This document shows, in pieces, positions 42,467-51,079 of a stretch of DNA of 64,000 nt (position 1 is the first letter of the stretch; each line of letters starts with the position of its first letter). Position numbers and translations under genes: made by a program. The DNA comes from DASRWI01 sp035654655 (GTDB lineage Bacteria; Bacteroidota; Ignavibacteria; Ignavibacteriales; Ignavibacteriaceae), in NCBI GenBank assembly GCA_035654655.1, contig DASRWI010000032.1:62001-126000 (forward strand), read 5' to 3'. The notes beneath the pieces were generated by a model that saw nothing but the letters and a program-made list of their open reading frames with translations, was not told the origin of the DNA and did not search any database.

Positions 42467-44890
42467 ATGGATACAAAAACAAACTATAAAGAGCAGATAG
42501 AGGAAGCCTTTCAACATCTTGAAAACGGCAGATATAAAATTGCTCTAATAAATGCACAGAAAGTTTATGATGAGTATTCTGAAGATCCGGATGCTATTCA
42601 TTGCTATGCCTTAGCACTTCTTGAAAACGGAAGACCTGGGGAAAGTCTCGAACTCGAAAATTACTCAGTCCAATTATACCCATCTAATAAAAAGGTTCAC
42701 CTTAACAGAGCATACATTCTAATGCGACTTGGTATTTACGAAGGTGCAATAAATGACATTTTTATTGTTGAAGAGGATGAAAAATTAAGAGTTGAAGCAT
42801 TAATATTAAAAGCTAAAATTCTTGCCGGAACAGAAAAATATGAAGAAGCCTTAAGATGCTTAAGCAATATTAATAATAATAAAAAAGCAAAAGAGCTTAT
42901 CCATAAACTGGATAAAATTATTTCTTTTAATACTTCAAAATTTAAAAAAAATAATTTGGTATTTGAAGCTGAAGAAGCCCTTAATACCAAAGACTTCTGG
43001 TTTTCATTATGGGCTTCAAATAAATTGCAGTCGAACAGTATAATTAATGAAGATAAATACAAAGCTATGCTGATTGAGATTAAATCCTTAATAGGATTAT
43101 TTCAATTAAAACAGGCATTTGAAAAAGCTTTATTGGTGAAATCCTTGTTTGTCGATAATGAAGAATTTTGTGAAATATATTCAAGATTAGAAAAGCATTT
43201 TAGTAAAAAGAGAGTTTTAGAAAAAACTGAAGAAGTTATTTTTGAACCTGAAATTAAAAAAGATATATTCGAAGAGATTGATAAACTAATTGGATTAAAT
43301 CAGGTTAAACAATCTGTAAAAGATTTTGTTGATTACCTAAAGTTTATAAAGGATAGAAAAGATTTTGGAATAAAAACCAAAGAAGAAATATCATTCCACT
43401 GTGTTTTTCTTGGTAATCCCGGTACAGGTAAAACCACAGTAGCGAGATTGTTGGGGAAAATTTTCAAAGAGTTAAATATTCTCCCAACTGGGCACGTAGT
43501 TGAGGTTGACCGAGCTGCACTTGTTGGTCAGTATATTGGAGAGACAGCTCAAAAGACTGATAAGATTGTAAATGACTCTATGGGGGGAATTTTATTTGTA
43601 GATGAAGCTTATTCTTTGAAGAAGGAAAATAATGGTCAGGACTTTGGTCAGGAAGCAATTGATATCATACTTAAGCGAATGGAAGATGCCCAGGGACAGT
43701 TTGTGGTAATAGCTGCCGGATATCCTGAGGAGATGAAGTTCTTCATCAATTCTAACCCCGGACTTAAATCAAGATTCACTCACTTCTTTAATTTTGAAGA
43801 TTACAATCCAGATGAACTTATTGAAATATTTAAAGTGTTTGCTTCATCCGAGGAATTTTTAATTGAACCTGATGCAACAGAAATATTGAAAAATTATTTT
43901 AATGATGCTTACAAAAAAAGAGATAAATCTTTTGGCAATGCACGTTTAGTAAGAAAGTTATTTAATGAAGTAAAAATTCTTTTAGGTAAACGTTATCTTA
44001 AAGAAAAAAATAAAGAAGTATTAACAACAATAAATGTTGATGATATTGAGGCCCTCCTCAAAAAAAGAGGTTATAAAAAACATGATAAAAACTTGAATGA
44101 AGAGAAACTTGAAATTTTATTAAAAGAAATTAATTCTATAGCAGGAATATCTTTAGTTAAGAAAGATATTGTCAAACTTGTTGACAGCCTTAAATTAGCA
44201 AGGCTTCGTGAGGAAAGGGGTTTGAGTGTAATTAAGCGAAATCTTAATTCCATTTTTGTTGGAAATAAAGGAACAGGCAAAACAATAATTGCTGCAAAAT
44301 TGGGATTAATATTTAAAGAATTAGGAGTATTAAACAACGGACATTTAATTGAAGTTGATAAAACAAGCCTGCACTCAATTAACACAATTGATGAACTTCT
44401 TAAAAATGCTGAAGGTGGTATACTTTTAATAAAAGAAGTTGATAAAATTGTTAAGGAAAATTTAAAAGTTTTTGATAAACTTATTAAAAGACTTGAAGAA
44501 CAAAATTTTGATGTCATTGTTATTCTTACAGGTACGAATAATGGAATAACTGAAATATTGGAAAATACCCCATCCTTGAAAAATATTTTTATGAAGCAAT
44601 TTTATTTTCAGGACCTTAATCCCAGAGAACTTTTAGAATCTACTTTAAACCTTACTGATAAGGCAGGTTATAAATTGGATGAAGGTGCCTGGCAGATGCT
44701 TCATGATATCTTTAATTCTGAATACATAAATAAAAAATCAGGTTTTGTTAATTCTGACCTTGTAAAGAATTTTTTATTTAAGGCGCTTAATAATCAGGAA
44801 GAAAGGATATTGAAAATTAATAATCCTGATAATGAACAACTTTGCACAATTACTTTAGAAGATATAGAGAAGATAAATTATAATTTTTAA
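42467..44890 (+). CDS. TPR protein with tandem CbxX/SpoVK-type AAA+ domains, second one degenerate
   Basis: An 807-residue cytoplasmic protein. An N-terminal TPR-like region (about 1-250: QLYPSNKKVHLNRAYILMRLG) precedes two CbxX/CfqX AAA+ domains. The first is complete: Walker A GNPGTGKT (Lys322), Walker B GGILFVDEAYSL and the Arg-finger region LKSRFTHFFNF. The second keeps Walker A GNKGTGKT (Lys605), but its Walker B reads GGILLIKEVDKI with Lys656 in place of Asp, and the Arg-finger segment is LKNIFMKQFYF with no Arg. It may bind ATP without hydrolysing it. Relatives with TPR plus CbxX AAA+ include EccA of type VII secretion and SpoVK; the rubisco activase CbbX is a single-domain cousin. No rubisco or ESX genes lie nearby, so the job is open. 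Confidence 0.82.
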   Translation: MDTKTNYKEQIEEAFQHLENGRYKIALINAQKVYDEYSEDPDAIHCYALALLENGRPGESLELENYSVQLYPSNKKVHLNRAYILMRLGIYEGAINDIFIVEEDEKLRVEALILKAKILAGTEKYEEALRCLSNINNNKKAKELIHKLDKIISFNTSKFKKNNLVFEAEEALNTKDFWFSLWASNKLQSNSIINEDKYKAMLIEIKSLIGLFQLKQAFEKALLVKSLFVDNEEFCEIYSRLEKHFSKKRVLEKTEEVIFEPEIKKDIFEEIDKLIGLNQVKQSVKDFVDYLKFIKDRKDFGIKTKEEISFHCVFLGNPGTGKTTVARLLGKIFKELNILPTGHVVEVDRAALVGQYIGETAQKTDKIVNDSMGGILFVDEAYSLKKENNGQDFGQEAIDIILKRMEDAQGQFVVIAAGYPEEMKFFINSNPGLKSRFTHFFNFEDYNPDELIEIFKVFASSEEFLIEPDATEILKNYFNDAYKKRDKSFGNARLVRKLFNEVKILLGKRYLKEKNKEVLTTINVDDIEALLKKRGYKKHDKNLNEEKLEILLKEINSIAGISLVKKDIVKLVDSLKLARLREERGLSVIKRNLNSIFVGNKGTGKTIIAAKLGLIFKELGVLNNGHLIEVDKTSLHSINTIDELLKNAEGGILLIKEVDKIVKENLKVFDKLIKRLEEQNFDVIVILTGTNNGITEILENTPSLKNIFMKQFYFQDLNPRELLESTLNLTDKAGYKLDEGAWQMLHDIFNSEYINKKSGFVNSDLVKNFLFKALNNQEERILKINNPDNEQLCTITLEDIEKINYNF

Positions 44891-45262
44891 AACAACAGAT
44901 GCTGAATCTTCTCCCTCCTAAGCTCAAAAAACTTATGAAGAAAATCCAGCATCCGCTTCCTTTGGATGGGTAAGGAGACTAAAACTAAAGTCATTAATTC
45001 AATCTTCATACCATTAAAAACTTCAATAATTTAACTGAAATCAAAGGAATAATTTTCATTTATATGAAAAGTATTCATGGGTAAGAAAAATTTTCGTGAA
45101 AATTTTTAGTAAAAATATTTTTTAATTCATAAAACTCTTTCTAATTTAGAATACGCAATTTAAAATTGCTTTTACATTCTTCATAAATAGAAGATCTAAA
45201 ATGATTACGGTAGTCCCACATATTTCTTCTTTAATAACCTTTCATCTCAAAGAGGTTCAAGT
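44891..45262. other. 372-bp intergenic region upstream of the hdr operon
   Basis: No gene is visible. It contains a spaced inverted repeat GATGCTG/CAGCATC (44898-44904 with 44947-44953), AT-rich sequence and the 22-bp palindrome at 45086-45107. It should hold the promoter of the seven-gene Hdr-Flx operon, but no convincing -35/-10 pair could be fixed. Confidence 0.6.
45086..45107. promoter_or_regulatory. Perfect 22-bp palindrome, possible operator
   Basis: AAAAATTTTC-GT-GAAAATTTTT is a perfect dyad 155 bases before the first hdr start codon. It is either an operator for a dimeric regulator or a weak hairpin. Confidence 0.4.
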
Positions 45263-45808
45263 ATGAGTCATGCAGTTCACGATCCCATCTATCAGGAAAT
45301 AGTAGACTTAACCGGACAAGACCCTGCTTTATGTTATCAGTGCGGCAAATGTTCAGCAGGCTGTCCTATAAGAGAATATGAAGATAGTGCACCTAATAGA
45401 ATTATCAGATACGTTCAGCTTGGTTTTTATGATAAAGCCCTAACCTCATCCACAATTTGGTTATGTGCAAGTTGTATGACCTGTTCTACAAGATGTCCGC
45501 AAGAATATGAACTACCAAGATTGATGGATGCACTTAGAGAAATAGCAATTAAGAAAAACATTAAACCTGCAGAAGAAAAAGTTTATAAGTTCCATAAAGC
45601 TTTTCTAAAACAAATTAAAAATAATGGAAGAGCTTTTGAGTTTGGATTAGTTAGAGATTACAAACTCAGCACTTTTGATTTAATGCAGGATGTTGAAGCA
45701 GCGCCGGGAATGTTTTTGAAAGGTAAAATTTCCTTAATGCCTCATAAAATTAAAGATAGAAATAGTGTTAAAAAAATATTTAAGAAATCAGAAGGAGATG
45801 AACAATGA
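45263..45808 (+). CDS. hdrC: Heterodisulfide reductase subunit C-like iron-sulfur protein
   Basis: This 181-residue protein has two [4Fe-4S] motifs: Cys24-27-30-34 (CYQCGKCSAGCP) and Cys68-71-74-78 (CASCMTCSTRCP), the HdrC pattern. It wires electrons from HdrA to the HdrB active site. It is the first gene of the operon, preceded by AGAGGTTC-type sequence, and its end overlaps hdrB by 4 bases. The C-terminal part (LMQDVEAAPGMFLKGKISLMPHKIK) is also typical of bacterial HdrC. Confidence 0.9.
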   Translation: MSHAVHDPIYQEIVDLTGQDPALCYQCGKCSAGCPIREYEDSAPNRIIRYVQLGFYDKALTSSTIWLCASCMTCSTRCPQEYELPRLMDALREIAIKKNIKPAEEKVYKFHKAFLKQIKNNGRAFEFGLVRDYKLSTFDLMQDVEAAPGMFLKGKISLMPHKIKDRNSVKKIFKKSEGDEQ

Positions 45809-46680
45809 ACTTTGGATATTACCCGGGTTGTTCATTATCCGGAACAGGTAGAGAGTTTGATAAATCATTAAAAGAAGTTTTAAAAGTTCTTGATGTGAAA
45901 CTTGATGAAGTAAAAGATTGGTCCTGCTGCGGTGCTTCATCTGCACACGTTACTTCTCACTTTCTTTCTGTTGCATTACCAGCAAGAAATTTAATTCTGG
46001 CTAAAGAACAAAATCTTGAGAATGTTGTGGCACCTTGTGCAGCTTGTTATAATAGATTGCTTGGGGCCCAGGAAGAAATGAATTCTAATCCGATTTTAAA
46101 GGAAAAAGTTGAAAGTGCAATTGAAAAAAAGTATACAAATCATCTCAACATATTAAATCTTGTTGATTTGTTTAATAACATAGGATTAGATAAGGTAAAA
46201 GAAAAAGTAAAACATCCATTAAAAAATATTAACGCTGCTTGTTATTACGGCTGCTTATTAGTTCGTCCAAGCAGCTTGACTAAATTTGATGATGCTGAAC
46301 AGCCTGAAGAGATGGAAAAAATTATTACGACTTTAGGCGGCAAAGCTGTTGAATGGAATTATAAAGTTGAATGCTGTGGAGCTGCTCATTCAATAGCCCA
46401 TACAGAAATAGTAAAAAATCTTTCTAAGAAAATTTTAGATGATGCAATTAAAAACAATGCCGATGTTATCGTTGTTGCTTGCCCAATGTGTCATTCAAAT
46501 TTAGATATGAGACAAAAAAATATTGTTAAGGAAAATAAGGACTTCAAAGAAATTCCAGTTCTTTATTTAACTGAGTTAATGGGTTTGGCTTTCGGAATTG
46601 ATGAAAAGAAGCTTGGATTGGATTTGCATTTCATTGATGCAATGAAGCTAAGCAAAAAGTTAGAGGAGGCTGCTGTATGA
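45805..46680 (+). CDS. hdrB: Heterodisulfide reductase subunit B-like (catalytic, two CCG domains)
   Basis: This 291-residue protein has both cysteine-rich CCG domains complete. Domain 1 uses Cys9, Cys41-Cys42-Gly and Cys78-x2-Cys81. Domain 2 uses Cys150, Cys190-Cys191-Gly and Cys226-x2-Cys229. In methanogen HdrB each holds a noncubane [4Fe-4S] cluster that reduces the CoM-S-S-CoB disulfide. Bacteria lack that substrate, so another disulfide is reduced; in Desulfovibrio a thiol such as DsrC has been proposed. GAAGGAGATG precedes the ATG and both ends overlap neighbours by 4 bases. Confidence 0.92.
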   Translation: MNFGYYPGCSLSGTGREFDKSLKEVLKVLDVKLDEVKDWSCCGASSAHVTSHFLSVALPARNLILAKEQNLENVVAPCAACYNRLLGAQEEMNSNPILKEKVESAIEKKYTNHLNILNLVDLFNNIGLDKVKEKVKHPLKNINAACYYGCLLVRPSSLTKFDDAEQPEEMEKIITTLGGKAVEWNYKVECCGAAHSIAHTEIVKNLSKKILDDAIKNNADVIVVACPMCHSNLDMRQKNIVKENKDFKEIPVLYLTELMGLAFGIDEKKLGLDLHFIDAMKLSKKLEEAAV

Positions 46681-48683
46681 AAATAGGAGTATTTATTTGT
46701 TACTGCGGTGAAAATATTGGCAGAACAGTTGATTGCGCAGCAGTTGCTAAGGCAGCAGCAAAATTTCCAGGAGTTGTACACTCTGAAGATTATAAATATA
46801 TGTGTTCAGACCCTGGACAGAATTTAATTAAGCAGGCAATTAGAGAAAAAGGTTTGGATGCAGTTGTAGTTGGTTCCTGTTCACCTCATATGCACGAAAA
46901 AACTTTTAGAAAAGCTTGTCAAAGTGCTGGAGTAAATCCTTACCTGGTTGAAATTGCAAATCTACGTGAACACTGCTCCTGGATTCACGATGATATACCT
47001 TCAGGTACAAGAAAATCAATCGACCTTATTAGAATAGCTGTTGAAAAAGTTAGACGCAATGCTCCTCTTGTTCCTATTCAAGTTCCAGTAACTAAAAGAG
47101 CTTTGGTAATAGGCGGTGGTATCTCCGGAATTCAAGCTGCTCTTGATATTGCAAACTCCGGATTTGAGGTTGTTCTTGTTGAAAAAGAGCCTTCAATTGG
47201 CGGACATATGAGTCAGCTTTCTGAAACATTCCCTACCCTTGATTGCTCTCAATGTATTCTTACACCAAGAATGGTGGAAGTGTATCAACATCCAAAAATA
47301 AAATTAATGTCTTATTCTGAAGTGCAAAGTCTTGAAGGATTTATTGGAAACTTTAAAGTAACTATCAGAAAAAAAGCAAGATATGTTAAAGATGAAGTTT
47401 GTACCGGATGCGGTTTGTGTGTTCAAAAATGTCCTATTAAGAAATTAGCATACAGTGAGTTTGAAGAAGGACTTGCAACAAGACCTGCAGTTTATGTTCC
47501 ATTTCCTCAAGCAGTTCCAAACATTCCGGTAATAGATAAAAATGTTTGTACTTATTTTAAATCAGGCAAATGCCAGATGTGTAAGAAAGTCTGCGGAAGG
47601 GAAGCAATTGATTTTGAACAGCAGGACCAATTAATACAAGAAGAAGTTGGTGCAATTATAGTTGCAACCGGTTATAAACTTTATTCAATTGGTAAACAGG
47701 AAGAAGGTAGTCCATATAAAGGTTATGGCGAATATGGTTATGGTCAGTATAAAGATGTAATAAATGGATTACAGTTTGAAAGAATAGCATCTGCATCAGG
47801 ACCAACATCAGGTGAAATCCTTCGTCCATCTGATAATAAAGAACCAAAGAAAATTGTTTTTATTCAATGCGTTGGTTCAAGAGATGAATCAAAAGGATTT
47901 TCATACTGTAGTAAAATCTGTTGTATGTACACAGCCAAACATGCCATGCTTTACAAGCATAAGGTACACGATGGTGAAGCATATGTATTCTATATGGATA
48001 TTCGTGCAGGCGGAAAAATGTATGAAGAATTTGTACGCCGTGCAATTGAAGAAGATGGTGTAAAATATATTAGAGGAAGAGTATCAAGAATATTTAAAGA
48101 TGGCGACAAATATAAAGTAAAAGGTGAAGATACAATCTCCGGAATGCCTGTGGAAATTGATGCTGATATGGTTGTTCTTGCAACAGCAATGATTGCTCAG
48201 CAGGAAGCACCAAAACTTGCACAAACTTTAGGTATCCCTTATGATAAACATGGATTCCTTGTTGAAGTTCATCCAAAGCTCAGACCAGTAGAAACAAGTA
48301 CAGGTGGAATATTCTTAGCAGGTGCTTGTCACTCACCAAGAGATATTCCTGAATCAGTGTCAATGGCTTCTGCAGCAGCAGCTAAAGCGTTGGTCTTATT
48401 TGGTTCTGATATGCTTGAACGTGAACCAATAATTGCAAAAGTAAATGATTCAACTTGTGCAGGATGCTTCTATTGCCAAAAGGTTTGTGCTTATAGTGCA
48501 ATTGAAAGAAAAGAAATTAGAGATAGAAAAGGTAATTTGATTAAGACTGTTGCTTATGTGAATTCAGGATTATGCCAGGGATGTGGTACTTGTAATGCAA
48601 CTTGTCCATCTAAATCAGTTGAGTTAATCGGATTTACTGATGAACAAATTTTTGCAGAGATAAAAGCTTTCTCAATGAATTAA
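46677..48683 (+). CDS. hdrA: Heterodisulfide reductase subunit A-like flavoprotein (bifurcating hub)
   Basis: A 668-residue protein in the HdrA layout. The N-terminal cluster region (FICYCGENIGRTVD, CSPHMHEKTFRKAC) is followed by the FAD-binding fold VIGGGISGIQAALDIANSGFEVVLVEKEPSIGGHM with DCSQCILTPRM. A ferredoxin insert comes next (CTGCGLCVQKCP, CQMCKKVCG), then the second flavin half (VGSRDESKGFSYCSKICC, GGIFLAGACHSPRDIPE). It ends in a C-terminal 2[4Fe-4S] domain (CAGCFYCQKVCAYSAIE, CQGCGTCNATCPSKSVE). In characterised complexes the HdrA FAD bifurcates electrons between ferredoxin and the disulfide. AGAGGAGG precedes the ATG. Confidence 0.94.
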   Translation: MKIGVFICYCGENIGRTVDCAAVAKAAAKFPGVVHSEDYKYMCSDPGQNLIKQAIREKGLDAVVVGSCSPHMHEKTFRKACQSAGVNPYLVEIANLREHCSWIHDDIPSGTRKSIDLIRIAVEKVRRNAPLVPIQVPVTKRALVIGGGISGIQAALDIANSGFEVVLVEKEPSIGGHMSQLSETFPTLDCSQCILTPRMVEVYQHPKIKLMSYSEVQSLEGFIGNFKVTIRKKARYVKDEVCTGCGLCVQKCPIKKLAYSEFEEGLATRPAVYVPFPQAVPNIPVIDKNVCTYFKSGKCQMCKKVCGREAIDFEQQDQLIQEEVGAIIVATGYKLYSIGKQEEGSPYKGYGEYGYGQYKDVINGLQFERIASASGPTSGEILRPSDNKEPKKIVFIQCVGSRDESKGFSYCSKICCMYTAKHAMLYKHKVHDGEAYVFYMDIRAGGKMYEEFVRRAIEEDGVKYIRGRVSRIFKDGDKYKVKGEDTISGMPVEIDADMVVLATAMIAQQEAPKLAQTLGIPYDKHGFLVEVHPKLRPVETSTGGIFLAGACHSPRDIPESVSMASAAAAKALVLFGSDMLEREPIIAKVNDSTCAGCFYCQKVCAYSAIERKEIRDRKGNLIKTVAYVNSGLCQGCGTCNATCPSKSVELIGFTDEQIFAEIKAFSMN

Positions 48684-48716
48684 AAAATAAATGAAAGAAT
48701 CATAAAGGATTTCTTT

Positions 48717-49187
48717 ATGGCTGAAGAAAAATTTGAACCTAAAATAACTGCTTTTGTTTGTAACTGGTGTACTTATACAGGTGCTGACCTTGCCGGTACA
48801 TCCAGATTAAAACAACAGCCAAATGCAAGATTAATTAGAGTTCCATGCACTGGAAGAATTGACCCTGTATTTATTCTTAAAGCATTTGAAAGTGGCGCTG
48901 ATGGAGTATTAATTTCAGGATGTCATCCAAATGATTGCCATTATAATACCGGAAATTTTCACGCTCGCAGAAGATGGATTTTCTTTAAAGACCTTCTTGA
49001 TTTTGTTGGCATTGATGAGAGCAGACTTCATTTCTCCTGGGTATCAGCATCTGAAGGAAAGAAATGGGTTGATGTAATAAATGGAGTTATTAATAAAGTA
49101 AGAGAACAAGGTCCATTTATAAATTACAAGAAGACTAATCCTTTAGAAGTAACCAAAGTAGATTTTGAAAAAGGAGAAGTTGCCTGA
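48717..49187 (+). CDS. flxD: MvhD/FlxD-type iron-sulfur subunit
   Basis: A 156-residue protein matching MvhD: ITAFVCNWCTYTGADLAGTSR at the start, VPCTGRIDPVFILKAFESGADGVLISGCHPNDCHY in the middle, and RRRWIFFKDLL near the end. Five cysteines (in CNWC, CTGR and CHPNDC) bind one [2Fe-2S] cluster in the archaeal protein. It is the adaptor that brings electrons into HdrA. In this operon the donor would be the flavoprotein encoded three genes later rather than a hydrogenase, because no Mvh/Nife hydrogenase subunit is present. The next gene overlaps by one base. Confidence 0.88.
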   Translation: MAEEKFEPKITAFVCNWCTYTGADLAGTSRLKQQPNARLIRVPCTGRIDPVFILKAFESGADGVLISGCHPNDCHYNTGNFHARRRWIFFKDLLDFVGIDESRLHFSWVSASEGKKWVDVINGVINKVREQGPFINYKKTNPLEVTKVDFEKGEVA

Positions 49188-50044
49188 TGCAGACAGTAAT
49201 TGAAGTCGCTAAAAAACTTTTCGAAGAAAAAAAAGTTTACTGCGTTGTGGGTTATACTCCTGATGGAGGAAATAAAACTAAACCATTCATTGCATACAGT
49301 GTTGAAGACACAGATAAACTTGTATTCAATCATTATGCAATAAATAATCTTGCAGTCTATCTGAATAGATTAACCAAAAAAGGTCCGGTTGGAGTTGTTG
49401 CAAAAGGCTGCGACATCAGAGCAATTGTTGGATTGATTCAGGAAAATCAATTTAAGAAGGAAGATGTATTTATCATTGGAATGAATTGCAATGGTGTGGT
49501 TGAAGATAAGTATGATGAATTTGATAAAGAAAATACACAAATAAAATGTAAATACTGCAATATTAGAACTCCACATTTGTATGATGAACTTGCTGGTGAA
49601 CTTCAGGATTTTGAAATACCTGAAGACCCTCAGGGACCATTGATGGAAAAAATTCTTAAGATGACTCCTGATGAAAGATGGGAATTCTGGAAAGCTGAAT
49701 TTGATAAATGTATCAGATGTTATGCCTGTAGACAGGTTTGTCCTATGTGCTATTGCGAGCAGTGCATTGCAGACAAATCAGTTCCTCAATGGATTGAAAC
49801 AAGTGCCACAATAAGAGGAAACTTCTCCTGGAATTTAATTAGAGCATTTCATATGTCTGGCAGATGCGTTGGATGCCACGAATGTGAAAGAGTTTGTCCA
49901 CAAGAAATTCCTATTTCATTATTAACAAGAAAGATGGGAATGCTTGCAGGAAAAGAATTTGGTTATAGACACGGAATGGCTGTTGACCAGCCTACATTGG
50001 TAGGAAATTATAATCTCTCTGACAGAGAAGATTTTATTAAGTAG
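49187..50044 (+). CDS. FlxB/C-like iron-sulfur subunit with FrhB/FdhB-type N-domain
   Basis: A 285-residue protein. The N-terminal half (VGVVAKGCDIRAIVGLIQENQ, MNCNGVVED, CKYCNIRTPHL) resembles the FrhB/FdhB coenzyme-F420 dehydrogenase beta family, whose role is flavin/iron-sulfur electron transfer. The C-terminal half has two [4Fe-4S] motifs, CIRCYACRQVCP and CVGCHECERVCP. In Desulfovibrio the FlxABCD-HdrABC complex has two such iron-sulfur subunits, FlxB and FlxC; which one this matches cannot be settled by eye. Overlaps flxD by one base; 10 bases separate it from the next gene. Confidence 0.8.
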   Translation: MQTVIEVAKKLFEEKKVYCVVGYTPDGGNKTKPFIAYSVEDTDKLVFNHYAINNLAVYLNRLTKKGPVGVVAKGCDIRAIVGLIQENQFKKEDVFIIGMNCNGVVEDKYDEFDKENTQIKCKYCNIRTPHLYDELAGELQDFEIPEDPQGPLMEKILKMTPDERWEFWKAEFDKCIRCYACRQVCPMCYCEQCIADKSVPQWIETSATIRGNFSWNLIRAFHMSGRCVGCHECERVCPQEIPISLLTRKMGMLAGKEFGYRHGMAVDQPTLVGNYNLSDREDFIK

Positions 50045-50054
50045 CGGAGCATAT

Positions 50055-51062
50055 ATGGAAAAATATTCAATCAATATAGATTCTCTTAAAAACCTGGTAG
50101 TTGAACTGATAGAAAAAAATTGGAATGTTGTTTCATCTGAAAGGTCAGGTATCCGCTATTCAACATTAAAAGATGCGAATGATTTTTATATCTCAAGCAA
50201 GACAAAACCATCTAACATTTCAGTAAAACAATTCTTCTTCCCTAAAACTGAACCATTATTTTTCTTTAAGAAAGAAGAAAATGGAATTATACTTGCTGAC
50301 CCTGTTTTTGCTGAAGAAAATAATTTACTTCTTGGTATTAAACCTTGCGATGCTGCTGCCATTCCTATCATCAGCAAAGTTTTTAACTGGGATTACAAAG
50401 ATGAATTCTTTAATAAGAGAGTTGAAAATTCTGTTGTTATCGGATTAAGTTGTAATTATCAGGATAGTGAATGTTTCTGTACTTCAGTTGGATTAAGCCA
50501 AAGCAGTACTAAAGGTTCTGATATTTTCTTTTCTACTGTTGATGATAATAACTTTGAAGTACAAGTTGTTACTGAAAAAGGAAAAAAGTTTATCGAAGTA
50601 AATAAAAAATATTTTGCTCCGCTTGAAAATGAATCACCGATAAAGGATGCATATCCTCCAAAGTTTGAATATCTAAAAGCTAAAGAATGGCTGGACAAAA
50701 ATTTTGAAAATGAATATTGGAACAAAGCAGGTGAGCTGTGTTTAGGATGTGCACAATGTGCATTTGTTTGTCCTACCTGCCATTGTTTTGATATAGTTGA
50801 TGAAGATTGCGGATATGACTGCGGCAGAAGAGTTAAAAACTGGGATGCCTGTCAGTTTGGATTATTTACTAAACACGCATCGGGACATAATCCACGCGAT
50901 GTTCAAACAAAAAGATACAGACAAAGAGTTAACCATAAGTTCAAATACTATATGGATAAATTTGATGAAATACTATGCACCGGCTGCGGAAGATGTTCTC
51001 GCGGATGTCCTGCAGGAATAAACATAGGAAACATCGTTGAAGAAATTTCATCTTTACACTAA
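50055..51062 (+). CDS. FlxB/C-like iron-sulfur subunit (AsrA/hydrogenase-beta-like)
   Basis: This 335-residue protein resembles anaerobic sulfite reductase subunit A and sulfhydrogenase beta subunits. The N-terminal region KQFFFPKTEPLFFFKKEENG ... LLLGIKPCDAAAIPI is typical, then GLSCNYQDSECFC. Two [4Fe-4S] motifs close the protein: CLGCAQCAFVCPTCHC and CTGCGRCSRGCP. It would pass electrons between the NAD-binding flavoprotein that follows and FlxD/HdrA. It ends 17 bases before the flavoprotein gene. Alternative reading: part of an Asr sulfite reductase, but no AsrC siroheme subunit is present and the hdr genes argue against it. Confidence 0.82.
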   Translation: MEKYSINIDSLKNLVVELIEKNWNVVSSERSGIRYSTLKDANDFYISSKTKPSNISVKQFFFPKTEPLFFFKKEENGIILADPVFAEENNLLLGIKPCDAAAIPIISKVFNWDYKDEFFNKRVENSVVIGLSCNYQDSECFCTSVGLSQSSTKGSDIFFSTVDDNNFEVQVVTEKGKKFIEVNKKYFAPLENESPIKDAYPPKFEYLKAKEWLDKNFENEYWNKAGELCLGCAQCAFVCPTCHCFDIVDEDCGYDCGRRVKNWDACQFGLFTKHASGHNPRDVQTKRYRQRVNHKFKYYMDKFDEILCTGCGRCSRGCPAGINIGNIVEEISSLH

Positions 51063-51079
51063 GAGTTATAAGGTAAACA

